A stretch of DNA of 64,000 nt from Prochilodus magdalenae (taxonomy: Eukaryota > Chordata > Actinopteri > Characiformes > Prochilodontidae). Numbering within the stretch: the first letter of the stretch is position 1; each line of letters starts with the position of its first letter. Under the pieces are notes generated by a model, which did not search any database, was not told where the DNA came from, and saw only the letters and a program-made list of their open reading frames with translations. A program made the translations under genes and the position numbers. Below are positions 44,928-55,862 of this stretch, one piece after another. The DNA lies in the NCBI GenBank assembly GCA_024036415.1, contig JAMWET010000660.1, forward strand, positions 80,001 through 144,000, given 5' to 3'.

Positions 44928-45204
44928 TATGTGCCTCCCTCTGCCAGTCTCCAAACGCCTTCCAGTCTGCTAAGAACCTATTTTTTACACTATTACTCTC
45001 TCTCTTTCTCTTCCAAGTTTCTTTTCAGTGCTTCTAACTGCCTAACACTGAAACTTCTTTTCTCAGGGAAGCCACATTCTTTCACCCACACATCAAACCG
45101 TCTCACACTGCATTCACCATTATTCACTCTCATAAACCCTATGTTAGGTCCATCAAAACTGCATCCTATCCCAAGTGATTTTTCTTGCTCTTAGAATACC
45201 CCAT

Positions 45205-46316
45205 TTTACAGTGCTCTTAATCAAGAATTTTAAGGCATGCAAAGTAATGAGATGCTATTAGGGCGAGTAGTCCAGACGCTTCACTTGGTAGGATACACAG
45301 TGTTGTGTGATTTCAGAGGTAATGGATCAGTGATAAGGCGCCTTTTTGGTGGCTACGACCCGTTGCAAGTTACGCCGTTACCCAGTAACGCGGAGCGGCT
45401 ATGCTAGCAATCAATTAAGTGTCTCTTACAACAACTTGCCGTCGTCCCACTAGGATATGCCTGTCGACATAAACCTCAAATTTTCTTTTAAAAAAATAGG
45501 AATAAAATTCCCAAACAGCCATTGTTGTGGTCGAGTTCCCAAAACTCCCCTAGAGACCCACAGGGCTCTAGAGTGCGACCAATTTGGTCACACATGTGAC
45601 CTAATTTCTCAATTGTGCGACAAAAAAAAATCTGAGGTCGCACCAGTGCGACCAGCCATTCGATGGGAAAAAAAAGAAAAAGTCTTCGCGACTCTGAAAG
45701 TCTCCCTGTGGTTAATAACAGACACACATTAGGCCCATTTCGTGGTCTAAACCAATCAAAGATAGTGAAGGGCGGGACCTCTCTTTTTTTTTTTTTGGGA
45801 AATAAAGAACTTTGTTGACCACATAGTTTGTTAATCATTTACAAGTCAATATTGCCTATATGGACAGCGATTTAAAAAAAGAAAAGAAAAAGTGAACTTG
45901 TAAAACTGCTGTTCTGAATGTGATGCAGTTGAAAATTTGGGTGCACCTAACTTTGGTGCTGGTGCACCTAAGAAAAAACGTTCAAAAAGTTAGTCTAGAG
46001 CCCTGACCCAGTCTCTATATCACTGACTCACATCCAGTGGACCTCACACAACTATTTTCCAAATTATAATTTACCAATACAATTGTTTCTTAAAATATTT
46101 CACATCTATTTATTAACATATTTTGGAATAATTGATGGTTCCTACCCGTATTTGGTGGACAGCAGCAGTGTGCGGCCCGTGCGGCAAATGGTGTACTGCC
46201 TCCACTCTTAAAGACGAGGTTGAGGGGCAAATTCAGGTCCCCCGGGCGTCCCCCAGCCCAGCCGATTTGTCGCCGGTGCTCCGCCACTCGTGCTGCCCAC
46301 CCAGGGATGCCAGATT
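45205..46316 (-). other. Retroviral leader with candidate primer-binding site
   Basis: Just inside the 5' LTR, after AATC, the minus strand reads TGGCATCCCTGGGTGGGC (46312-46295), a primer-site candidate starting with the usual TGG. I could not assign its tRNA. The leader otherwise has no frame I can support and hosts the MITE at 45561-46005. Confidence 0.5.
45561..46005. mobile_element. MITE, hAT-like, in the retroviral leader
   Basis: The 445-bp element has inverted ends CAGGGCTCTAGA / TCTAGAGCCCTG and no coding capacity. ACCCA stands directly on both sides (45556-45560 and 46006-46010), a 5-bp target duplication. CAGGG ends suggest a hAT relative, though most hAT elements make 8-bp duplications. 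It has internal GTGCGACC and GGTGCACCTAA repeats. Confidence 0.75.
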
Positions 46317-46800
46317 TGTCGTGGAAATTTGACAACACAGTCTGGACTGCCCGTTGAGAAATAATAGAAAAGGATTTATTAAAGGAAAAAAAGGTTTACA
46401 GCATCCAAAGAGGATAGAATATAGAAGCACTAACTCCGTCCCTCTCGAACAAGATGTTTATACTACCTAGATAACTACTTGTGTATGTGCGTAAAGGCCC
46501 TAAGTCACAGCCGCGTTGCTTGGCTACGGCAAGAAGCTACTCCCAAAGTTGCAAGGTCACCAATGTGTGGGTGAAAACAAGAAGATATGGTTATCTAGAG
46601 ACTGTGAGGTGAGCCTGTGTATCAGTATGTCACAAGGCCAGAGAAGGCCGAAAAACAGAACAACATGAGTTGTACAGAACACTTAATCACATATAGAAAG
46701 CAAATTGACCTATGATTTGCAAAAACTGCTTAATCATGCACAGCTAAGCAATAACTCTGAAAACTACTTCTACAATAATAACTTGAATTTCTCTCCCACA
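46317..46800 (-). repeat. 5' LTR of the retrovirus
   Basis: 484 bp, matching the LTR at 36671 with small gaps. On the minus strand it begins TGTGGGAGAG and ends CACGACA. Its AATAAA is at about 46377-46382. Confidence 0.9.
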
Positions 46801-46962
46801 TATTAACAGTAAAATGGGGTTCCAGTATGGGGAAATAAAAGGTCTTCTACTACAGTCCGCAGAAGAAACATCATCACAAAAACAATGTATAAATGCAGGA
46901 ATTTAAACACAGTTGTTTAGACAAACGGCTAGAACATTAATAAACTTTACAACCGGGCTACA

Positions 46963-46993
<31 letters not shown>

Positions 46994-47243
46994 GACCTAG
47001 AAGGATCTGAAGGTTCCCTTCTGAAGTGAAGTGAGCAGTGAGTGGAAGCAGGTTTCTGAAAAACATGACAGGGACGGTATTAGCAGGGATTGGAGAAATG
47101 GATATCAGAGATTTGATTCTGTGAACAGAATCAGTGAAAGAAACTGGATCAGTTCTCATTTACCTGATTAAAAACGTTTTATTTTTGGCCTGTTTTTTTT
47201 CTGAGTCACTTGATTTGAAGAACGGTGGATTGTCCTCTGCTGA
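46801..47243. other. Right half of the unit before gene G, noncoding
   Basis: It continues the unit interrupted by the retrovirus (left half 36390-36670). An ATT run lies at about 46965-46993, followed by the stretch shared with B, F, H and I (GACCTAGAAGG, AAAACATGACAGGGAC). Confidence 0.7.
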
Positions 47244-47440
47244 TGACGTCATCATCTCTCTACTGTGTAGGTGTATGGGTTTTTAGCGCCCCACCCCCAC
47301 CCCACAAAGCTAACCTGTGTTATAGAACGGTGGATTCTCCTTTGCAGATGACGTCATCAACTCCGTACATGGGCGTGTAGACGGAATGCCTAATGACTTC
47401 ATAAAGTGTGCCACTCTAAAAGTCTACAAGGAGGAGTCAC
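47244..47440 (+). promoter_or_regulatory. Promoter block of pseudogene G, partly decayed
   Basis: TGACGTCA remains at 47244-47251 and 47349-47356. The third site reads TGACTTCA (about 47394-47401). The TATA position reads CTACAAGG. Confidence 0.6.
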
Positions 47441-47508
47441 ACGCCTCCAAACCCCACATCTGCACTTGAGCCTTGCAGCAGTGCGTGTGTCTGTGCAGTG
47501 TAGAGAAA

Positions 47509-47850
47509 ATGAACCCCATTTTCTTAGAACACATGATAGAGAGGGTTCCTAATCAGGAAAAGAATGAGGAGGCCATAGAAGAAAACAGCCCCTTTATAAC
47601 ACGGGAGGAACTGGAGAGTGAAAACATCCAGCTGAGACAAAAGCTGGACCGACTGAAGATGGAGCTCCAGGTTAAAAAAGAGAGATTCCTAAATGAAAAG
47701 AAGGACGCAGAGTGGAGAGAAAAGGCACTCTATAAGGTCATATATGGAGACCAAAAGAAGGATACCACACACCTCCAGCTGTAGAAGATGTTGGAGAGTT
47801 TGCAGAAGGAGCTGCAAACTGAAAAAGAAACAAGATTATTCATGACGAAC
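47509..47850 (+). pseudogene. Coiled-coil family gene G, nonsense mutation and 3' truncation
   Basis: The ATG is normal (MNPIFLEHMIERVPNQEK) and the frame is open through the first coil to LQL, where AAG has become TAG (47782-47784). That leaves about 91 residues. At about 47852 the family sequence ends abruptly and joins ACGGCCACCGACTCGCATTAG, the left border of the next unit. The rest of the gene was thus lost in a recombination between units. Confidence 0.88.
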
Positions 47851-47852
47851 GA

Positions 47853-48259
47853 AACGGCCACCGACTCGCATTAGCCGGCTAGCTACAACCCGCTAAACTG
47901 CTACAACCAAGTTAGCAGCGACCACAAACTGAATCCCTAGGGTATTATCAGCAAATACCTGAACTCTCTTCACCTTTCGCTAGGTAAAGAAACGATAAAA
48001 CATTACTTTGGCCCGTCTCTCTCTCGTCTTCCCCACCTGCTGACTGACCCAGCACCCCCGTTTCCTCCTGCACCCCACCACTCAACCAACAGAAATTGAA
48101 GAGTGATTGATTGACATGGTTAACCTATTAACAGTATAATCGGGTTCCAGTATGGGGAAATGAGAGATCTCCCCCTACAGTCCACAGAAGAAACATCATC
48201 ACAAAAACAATGTATAAATGCATGAATTTAAACACAGTTGCTTAGACAACCGGGCTACA

Positions 48260-48311
<52 letters not shown>

Positions 48312-48576
48312 GACCTAGAAGGTTCTGAAGGTTCCCTTCTGCACAGTGAGTGGAAGCAGGTTTCTGAAAAACATGACAGGGACGGTATTAGCAGGGATTG
48401 GAGAAATGGATTATCAGAGATTTGATTCGGTGAACAGAATCAGTGAAAGAAACTGGATCAGTTCTCATTTACCTGATTAAAAACGTTTTATTTTGGATTT
48501 TAAATCCTAAGGCCTGTTTTTTTTTTTCACTTTTTGAGTCACTTGATTTGAAGAACAGTGGATTGTCCTCTGCTAA
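47853..48576. repeat. Unit upstream of gene H, noncoding
   Basis: It matches 36393-36670 plus 46801-47243, and 52992-53757. It gives one of the two empty sites for the retrovirus (about 48119). A long ATT run lies at about 48261-48310. Confidence 0.75.
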
Positions 48577-48720
48577 TGACGTCATCATCTCTCTACTGTG
48601 TAGGTGTATGGGTTTTTAGCGCCCCACCCCCACCCCACAAAGCTAACCTGTTTTATAGAACGGTGGATTCTCCTCTGCAGATGACGTCATCAAGTGTGCC
48701 ATTCTAAAAGTCTATAAGTA
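48577..48720 (+). promoter_or_regulatory. Promoter of copy H: two CREs, TATA
   Basis: TGACGTCA is at 48577-48584 and 48682-48689, and TATAAGTA at 48713-48720. The third CRE and its neighbourhood are deleted. Confidence 0.65.
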
Positions 48721-48820
48721 GGAGTCACACGCCTCCAAACCCCACATCTGCACTTGAGCCTTGCAGCAGCGCGTGTGTCTGTGCAGTGTAGAGAAAATAT
48801 ACCCCATTTTCTTAGAACAC

Positions 48821-49363
48821 ATGATAGAGAGGGTTCCTAATCAGGAAAAAAATGGGGAGGCCATAGAAGAAAACAGCCCCTTTATAACACGGGAGGAACT
48901 GGAGAGTGAAAACATCCAGCTGAGACAAAAGCTGGACCGACTGAAGATGGAGCTCCAGGTTAAAAAAGAGAGATTCCTAAAAGAAAAGAAGGAGGAAGAG
49001 TGGAGAGAACAGGCACTCTATAAGGTCATATATGGAGGCCAAAAGAAGGAGACCACACACCTCCAGCTGAAGGAGATGTTGGAGAGTTTGCAGAAGGAGC
49101 TGCAAACTGAAAAAGAAACAAAATTATTCATGATGAATGAACGGGTACTCCAGGAGGCCATGTTAAATCTGAAGGCCATGATGGAAAAAAATAAACAGAA
49201 AGAATGCGATGAGGAGAAAAAGAAGGAGCCGAAGAAGGCAAAAAGGAAGAGCCTTTGGAAAAGACTGATTGCAGTGTTCCGATGTTATAACTGCAGAACC
49301 ACCAAGCTAAAGGCAGGGCTGGCTCGGCAGAGCACACTTGCTACCTGTAGAGGACAGCGGTAG
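48821..49363 (+). pseudogene. Coiled-coil family copy H: family ATG lost, stop lost
   Basis: The family start codon reads ATA (48797-48799). The next in-frame ATG is at 48821 (MIERVPNQEKNGEAI), which would drop eight residues. The coil regions are intact. At the end, TAG has become TAT, so the frame reads through FRC into a 24-residue tail, YNCRTTKLKAGLARQ and on, to a TAG at 49361-49363. It could still make a protein of about 180 residues with a changed C-terminus. Whether it is a pseudogene or a diverged gene is open. Confidence 0.7.
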
Positions 49364-49429
49364 TGCTAGCTTAGAGCCATATCCACCAAGAACCCCAGCT
49401 CCCAGAATGCTCCAGGCTGGGTGCCTTAA

Positions 49430-52400
49430 AGAAAAAAAAAAAGGGAATCAATATACATACTGAATTTATTTTGTCTACTCATATCAATTCATTGATTTAT
49501 TGTAAACATGACCTTATACCACTATCAGTCATAATCATACAAAGATCAACAAATAATAACAATGAAATAAAAATTAAAAATAGCAATCAATAAAAATGTT
49601 AATATTCATTACAAATATAATATTAATAGTCGACACTTCTTATCATAACGCTTCTTCCAAAAAAATTTAAGAACCATTACCTGTATCATACAAAAAGGCT
49701 CCTGCAACCGCATGGTTAAGTGGCCCAGTTGGTAGATAGATCTTCTCCTTCGGACGCAGGTTCGAAACTCAGGTGACTTTATTTTTTTGGGGATTATCTG
49801 TAATGGTAACAAAAGTTATAAAGATTTAATAAATGCAGCTGCGCTGATAAACACAAGTACATATCAGGACATACACTAAGAACTACATGTTTACAGCTTT
49901 TGATGTTCTGAATGTTGGTACTAGAAAACTGTAAATTATTTCAGCTTACTGACATGTCTCCTTCTACCTTCTAACCTGCGTCATCAATGACGTTATCACC
50001 AGGAACAGTTCTTCTAACCACAGGTCTACAGCTGTAGTTCCACACTCCGCAAACGGCTGCGACTGATCCACTCACACCAGCACAGCACACACTAACACAC
50101 CACATCAGTATCACTGCAGTGATGAGAATGATCCAGCATGCACATAATACCTGCTCTGTGGTGGTCCTGACCATTGAAAAACAGGGCTATGAAGTATACA
50201 GAGAAACAGATCGACTACAGTCTGTAACTGTAGAAATGCAGAGATCACATGTGGTTTTAATGTTATGGCTGATCTCTGTATGTGTTCGATCATTTTTGAG
50301 TTTAAGTTTTACTACAAGAACAAAATCATAGACTGTAGGGCCATATGATCTCTTGAGTTCACTCACTACGATTATAACTCACATTTAACAAATAAAAGTA
50401 TTCACTGATTACATTTCGTTAGCTACATTCAAAACCAGATGATATTCAGAGAAGGTCCTGTCATGTTTACTGATTCTGTGCTGTTCGTGTGAGGACAGCT
50501 CGTCAAAAGGCCGTTACAACTGGTTGAAACTGGATCTGCCTGGAAAGTTCCAGAACGACCAGTAGTTGCACGGGTTTACAGGGGCTTATGTGCAGGGGCA
50601 CTAAGAAAATCGCCTGGGGACTGGCTAAGTCTCTCATGATCTCTAAAGTCCACAAACCTCTCAGTTATCGTTCTAGCGCTTTCCTTGTGGTGATTAAGAG
50701 AAGACAAGATGACTGCAGTTGATTAGATGACTTACAATTCTTAAATGAATAAAGAAGAGTTTAAGTTAAAGCTAATGTGCTCTGTCATTAGCTAGCTGAG
50801 GTTAGCAGACACTGGGAATGTGCATGTGTGACGTAAATTCACCACCAAGTTTCATTCGGGAGAGCATTTCTTATACAACAACGGAGGTTATCAGTAAACA
50901 AACATGGTATGGTTTCCGAAACTGTTGTACCTTGTTAGTACCACAGTAGTTTGACCCATGTTAGTTTGAACTACCACAGTTGCAAATGTGTTTGGTCTGA
51001 TTCTCACAACAGCAAACGTGCAAAAACTCACAAACCTTGTAATATACGGCCAAAATATGATAATCAATATAGATAAATAATGTAATACTTCGGCAAATCT
51101 TATTATATCAGACTGTAAACATATACGTTTTTACCACCACTACCCGTCACAGTAATATAAATAATATAATACAATAATAAAAATAACTAAATAATATTAA
51201 CAATGATAACATTATTAACAATAATAATATTGATATGCATTATAAATATAATATTAAGAGGTAACACTTATAAAAACGAAATAGAAGAACTACGTGCAAT
51301 ATAAAGTTTAAACGCCTAAGCAGCATGTTTGAGCAGAATAGAAGGATAAACGTGTGAATGTAACGTAACACTGTGTCGAAGCTCGACACGCCAGGTTGGA
51401 AACCCAGGTGACTTTCTTTCTGTTTATTTCTCCTTAAGGGAAACGACAGGACAGGCAGAGGGTGGAGAAGACGAGCAACAGAGAGAGCAGAGTGTGCGGG
51501 TGTTGTGCTGAATTCGGCACCCCCCGCACCGCTTCTCTCGTGTGCCCGATAGCAGTGAATGCTAGCGTGTTAGCAGTGCGGCGTTAGTTAGCATAAGTTT
51601 CACGGGTTAGTCCGGGTTTCACGTCACCGACTGTTTCAAAACCGACTACCTAAGTAACCCAGCTGCACACGGAGCTCAGAGTATGAGTGGAGGACCCGAA
51701 TGCTGAAATTACTTGAGATGTCCATTCCTATTAGTAGCAGTGACACATTAGCTAGGGTTAGCTAAACACAGATGAGATTCGGTTCTGACTTGGTGAGGAG
51801 CTCGTCTGAGCTCTAAACTGCCCGTATCTTTCAAAAGCAGCGCCATTATTCACTGGGGTTTTAATCCGCTCTGGTCATAGGACATTTTAGAAGAAAGCCG
51901 AGGCTTTTTAGGTCGGCTGGAAGCTCATGTCATGTCTGTGGATTGAATTACTTGAATCAGTAACGTGCATCTGTTTGGGAGAGGGGGGCTAAATAACATC
52001 AAAACTGGACAAGCGACCCCAATGATGAGAACTCATCCAGTCAGACTTTAACGGCTCCAACACGCCGGACACTCGCATCGCTTCAGGTAGAGAACAGACA
52101 GCGCGGAGTGGGTCTGTATAGCTGTGCCTAACCCTTTAACCTACATACCACAAAGAAGAACCTTACTGGACAGTTTCTCACTTTGACCCTCTAGCTTCCG
52201 TACAGCACCTGCAGAATCAGAGTGATATATTTTTTTTATGTACTGAATTAATAAGATGATTAAGGTTGTTTTGTAAAATTATTATTATTATAAATATTGG
52301 TATGTTTTGCTGTACTATTATTATTATTATTATTAAAATTAGTTAAGACATAGAGGAGGGGGCTATTGGTTCAAAGTATTAGAAGATGATGCAGGTTAGC

Positions 52401-53434
52401 ACTACAGAGGAAATACGACCAAATCTATAGCAAAGAATAGATTAATATTTGTTTCTGAAGAATGAGACCTTCTCTTTTAGCCCCAAAATAATATTACATG
52501 GATGCCAAAGATACTGAAACAAAAACGTTTACAAAAAAAATAAACAGTAAAAACACTGCTTGCGGGTGCATCCAGACAACCACTTCTCAGCTACACGCAA
52601 TACTTGACCCAAAAATACACAATATGCACAAACACCAAATCCTTTGTCCCAAAATGGTGATGGAAAATCAAGACATTCATACAAATATTCAAAACCCTAG
52701 TCAACAGCAGTCACATTACAACAGAGGCATTAACTTCTAAACCATTTACAGGAATAATGTACGTGGGCCCACACACACACACACTCAACAACCAACCGTA
52801 GCAGGCCTGATGCTCGGGTGTGGTGTGGCTAAACCGTTAGCGCCTTCTACACCGATGAGCCAAAAAGAATCGACTCAGACAAACGAGTCAGTCCTCGATC
52901 TCCATCTGACCTTGTCCTCCGAATTCTCGGGATTCTGATGGGTACCACTGGACAGTCTACATCACGAACGCCATTTTGAAGCGCGTGGTTCAAACGGCCA
53001 CCGACTCGCATTAGCCGGCTAGCTACAACCTGCTAAACTGCTACAACCAAGTTAGCAGCGACCACAAACTGAATCCCTAGGGTATTATCAGCAAATACCT
53101 GAACTCTCTTCACCTTTCGCTAAAAGAAGAAAAGATAAAACATTACTTTGGCCCGTCTCTCTCTCTCGTCTTCCCCACCTGCTGACTGACCCAGCACCCC
53201 CGTTTCCTCCTGACTCCCCACCCCTCAACCAACAAAAAATTGAAGAGTGATTGATTGACATACTGGTTAACCTATTAACAGTATAATGGGGTTCCAGTAT
53301 GGGGAAATGAGAGATCTCCCCCTACAGTCCACAGAAGAAACATCATCACAAAAACAATGTATAAATGCATGAATTTAAACACAGTTGTTTAGACAAACGG
53401 CTAGAACATTAATAAACTTTACAACCGGGCTACA

Positions 53435-53492
<58 letters not shown>

Positions 53493-53757
53493 GACCTAGA
53501 AGGTTCTAAAGGTTCCCTTCTGAAGTGAAGTGAGCAGTGAGTGGAAGCAGGTTTCTGAAAAACATGACAGGGACCTCATTAGCAGGGATTGGAGAAATGG
53601 ATTATCAGAGATTTGATTCGGTGAACAGAATCAGTGAAAGAAACTGGATCAGTTCTCATTTACCTGATTAAAAACGTTTTATTTTGGATTTTAAATCCTA
53701 AGGCCTGTTTTTTTCTGAGTCACTTGATTTGAAGAACGGTGGATTGTCCTCTGTTGA
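49430..53757. repeat. Array flank downstream of H, shared with 32820-36670, noncoding
   Basis: It begins after a poly-A-like run (about 49431-49444), where the end of H's 3' flank is cut short. It matches 32820-34530 and 34977-36670. About 51680-52240 is extra compared with the other copy and carries pieces related to 26820-26890 in reverse. 52992-53757 is the unit that precedes gene I, with an ATT run at about 53438-53491 and an empty site for the retrovirus at about 53274. No gene is supported. Confidence 0.7.
49711..49776 (+). repeat. tRNA-derived SINE head, third copy
   Basis: A box TGGCCCAGTTGG at 49721-49732 and B box GGTTCGAAACT at 49759-49769. The middle part differs from the other two copies. 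Confidence 0.6.
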
Positions 53758-53912
53758 TGACGTCATCATCTCTCTACTGTGTAGGTGTATGGGTTTTTAG
53801 CGCCCCACCCCCACCCCACAAAGCTAACCTGTTTTATAGAACGGTGGATTCTCCTCTGCAGATGACGTCATCAACTCCGTACATCAACTGTGCCACTCTG
53901 AGTGTATAAGTA
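53758..53912 (+). promoter_or_regulatory. Promoter of copy I: two CREs, TATA
   Basis: TGACGTCA is at 53758-53765 and 53863-53870, and TATAAGTA at 53905-53912. The third CRE is deleted, as in H. Confidence 0.65.
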
Positions 53913-53988
53913 GGAGTCACACGCCTCCAAACCCCACATCTGCACTTGAGCCTTGCAGCAGTGCGTGTGTCTGTGCAGTGTAGAGAAA

Positions 53989-54240
53989 ATGAACCCCATT
54001 TTCTTAGAACACATGATAGAGAGGGTTCCTAATCAGGAAAAGAATGAGGAGGCCATAGAAGAAAACACCCCCTTCATAACACGGGAGGAACTGGAGAGTG
54101 AAAACATCCAGCTAAGACAAAAGCTGGACCGACTGAAGATGGAGCTCCAGGTTAAAAAAGAGAGATTCCTAAAAGAAAAGAAGGACGCAGAGTTAAGAGA
54201 AAAGGCACTCTATAAGGTCAGCTTACTGACATTATTGTAA
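53989..54240 (+). pseudogene. Coiled-coil family gene I, 3' half replaced
   Basis: The ATG and first coil are normal (MNPIFLEHMIERVPNQEK to LREKALYK). Family similarity stops at about 54216-54220, where the sequence becomes AAGGTCAGCTTACTGAC. As plain sequence the frame ends after seven foreign residues. The junction has a GT directly after AAG and could act as a splice donor towards the acceptor at 54481 (see findings). Confidence 0.8.
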
Positions 54241-54481
54241 TCAAAGTCAACCATTTACATGGGTTCTGCATTACTTGCATTACGACCTTAGTTGCATCGT
54301 TAGGGCTCATGTAATCGTATAGTGATTATCCCATTAGATGTTAGACACAAGCCAGGTGAGAAGACGCTACAAAGTGCTGCATTTCTTAGCCCTGAGATAA
54401 TGGCTGAAAGAATGTCATTCTTAAAACTGTAATTTCTTAATGAGGAGCCCATCCTTAAAGAAATGGTTTTCCTTTCTCCAG

Positions 54482-55101
54482 GACATGACTGAGGCCAACA
54501 CAGTCACTGCCATGAGTAATCCGCGAGGGCATGGTGGTGCTTCACGATCTGGAGAATGTGGCCCTTGTAACTGCCATGCTGTTTGGACTTCTTAAATATG
54601 AGGTACCAGTCTGTACCCTGCTGTGCTACACCCTGGAAGTTATTCAAAAGGTTATAATGGAGTTGGATGCTGATGATGTATCAGGGAAGGGCCAAGGCTT
54701 GTTGTTGTTGTTGTTGTTGTTGTTGTTGGCTCACCCTTACTGTAAAGTTGGGTAGTTCTACTTTCACGGACTGAGCAATGTGACTGGTTTTACAGATATG
54801 TCAGTTTTAATTACTGTGAAGTTCTTAGCCTATTTGATTGTTGCTATGCTGTTTGCTCTTTTACAGTTGTAATCACTGTGCAGTTCTCTACATATTTGAT
54901 ATTATTTATTGATCATATGTGATATGTCAATAATAATGACACTTGAGGTGCACCTGTGGTGTGCCCTTTTCAAACACAGCGATCTGCAGAGCTTTGCTTT
55001 TTATGTTTTTTATTGTTGAAAATATTTGACATTTTGTGACATTGTAAGTTTGTTCGTTTAGAATGGAGACACCTGCTGTTTATTCCTTTTGTGGAATAAA
55101 A
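54482..55101 (+). pseudogene. Gene Z: last exon of a SAMD3-like protein, frameshifted
   Basis: An acceptor (CTTTCTCCAG at 54472-54481) is followed by DMTEANTVTAMSN. One frame over comes EGMVVLHDLENVALVTAM and then TLEVIQKVIMELD. This lines up with gene Y's last exon (EGMDVARSCALLMGLIYAL, then TFEVFQKLFLDLD). A frameshift near 54525 and a GTT run at about 54700-54728 (read as poly-Leu) show decay. An AATAAA lies at 55095-55100. No upstream exons of this gene are present. Confidence 0.65.
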
Positions 55102-55800
55102 GTTGTATAACAAAAGCTGTTCTTGTTTTACATGAAAAGTGGATGATGTTAGGAATAATCAAAAAAGGCTAAAGGTATTAAAGAAGACAATACTTGCTGA
55201 AAGTTTAAGTGGATTTGATAGTTTTTAAATTTAGTTATTGATTAACCATTTTAAATTGCTAATATAAATTTTACCATGAGGAAACATTGATACGGAAGTA
55301 AACAGCTTGTCTTAATTTAACTGAGAATTATGTTACATCAAAACAACATAGGTATGTTTATTCAACATGAAGAACAATGTGTTAACACAATTGTGTAGGT
55401 GGCTGCCAAAGCAAACGATATGTGTGCAATCAGTGTCCACTGTTGAATTGAGTAAATTCAATGTGTTCTTGTTATCTGTGTACCTCACAGTAACCAAAAG
55501 CTAGCTAGCTAACAACCAACCCAGTAAAAATCCATAACCCGCTATACTGACAGTAATATCCCACAAAAGGTGGGTGAAGTCAACATATTCACTCTGTAAC
55601 TACCCAGTGATTTGCTCTGTATATTATATATTCAGAATAGTGTTTATATAACCGCATTTAGTCAAAATCCTCTTCAGCTTCAGCAGCTGCTGACCGACAG
55701 AGCAAGACCAGATGCCCGCCCCACAGGTTGGATTTGATTGCTTTACAACTCCCGACCTGCAACATAGGAAGTCTGATATAATTTGAATTAGTTATGTGTC
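55102..55800. other. Noncoding DNA downstream of gene Z
   Basis: No gene or known repeat is recognised. It is single-copy in the window and probably belongs to the block that brought in gene Z, ending near 55800 where array sequence resumes. Confidence 0.4.
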
Positions 55801-55824
55801 CTTATTATTGTTGTGTTGTTGTTG

Positions 55825-55862
<38 letters not shown>

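Larger units (their letters stand above)
42013..45204 (-). pseudogene. Retroviral gag, frameshifted and split by a Tc1 element
   Basis: The ATG is at 45204 (MGYSKSKKNH), soon followed by a frame change. A matrix-like stretch (VWVKECGFPEKRSF) lies at about 45090. The Tc1 element at 43362-44927 interrupts the gene. Left of it are a proline-rich part, a capsid part (43043-42759; AMTHLPIPSDAGGTKFG and EFRPTTSELRRLLMI) and a second capsid frame (42672-42013; WEVHLRNSFINGQKPEIAAM). A zinc knuckle of the nucleocapsid (CYCCGKHGHLAREC, C-x2-C-x4-H-x4-C) can be read at about 42170-42130 in a different frame from its surroundings. So gag has several breaks. Confidence 0.82.
36671..46800 (-). mobile_element. 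Endogenous retrovirus, class I (gamma/epsilon-like), env largely missing
   Basis: A 10.1-kb provirus on the minus strand with two LTRs, a purine tract, a candidate primer site, gag, protease, RT, RNase H and integrase in the usual order. The RT has YVDD, and the integrase C-terminus has a gammaretrovirus-like WTGPF..VKV..WVH layout. Only about 750 bases lie between integrase and the 3' LTR, with no envelope recognised. All genes are broken by stops or frameshifts. A Tc1 element (43362-44927) and a MITE (45561-46005) are nested in it. Empty paralogous sites at about 48119 and 53274 confirm the insertion. The flanks fit an ATAT-type target, but TG/CA ends leave the exact duplication unclear. 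Confidence 0.92.
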
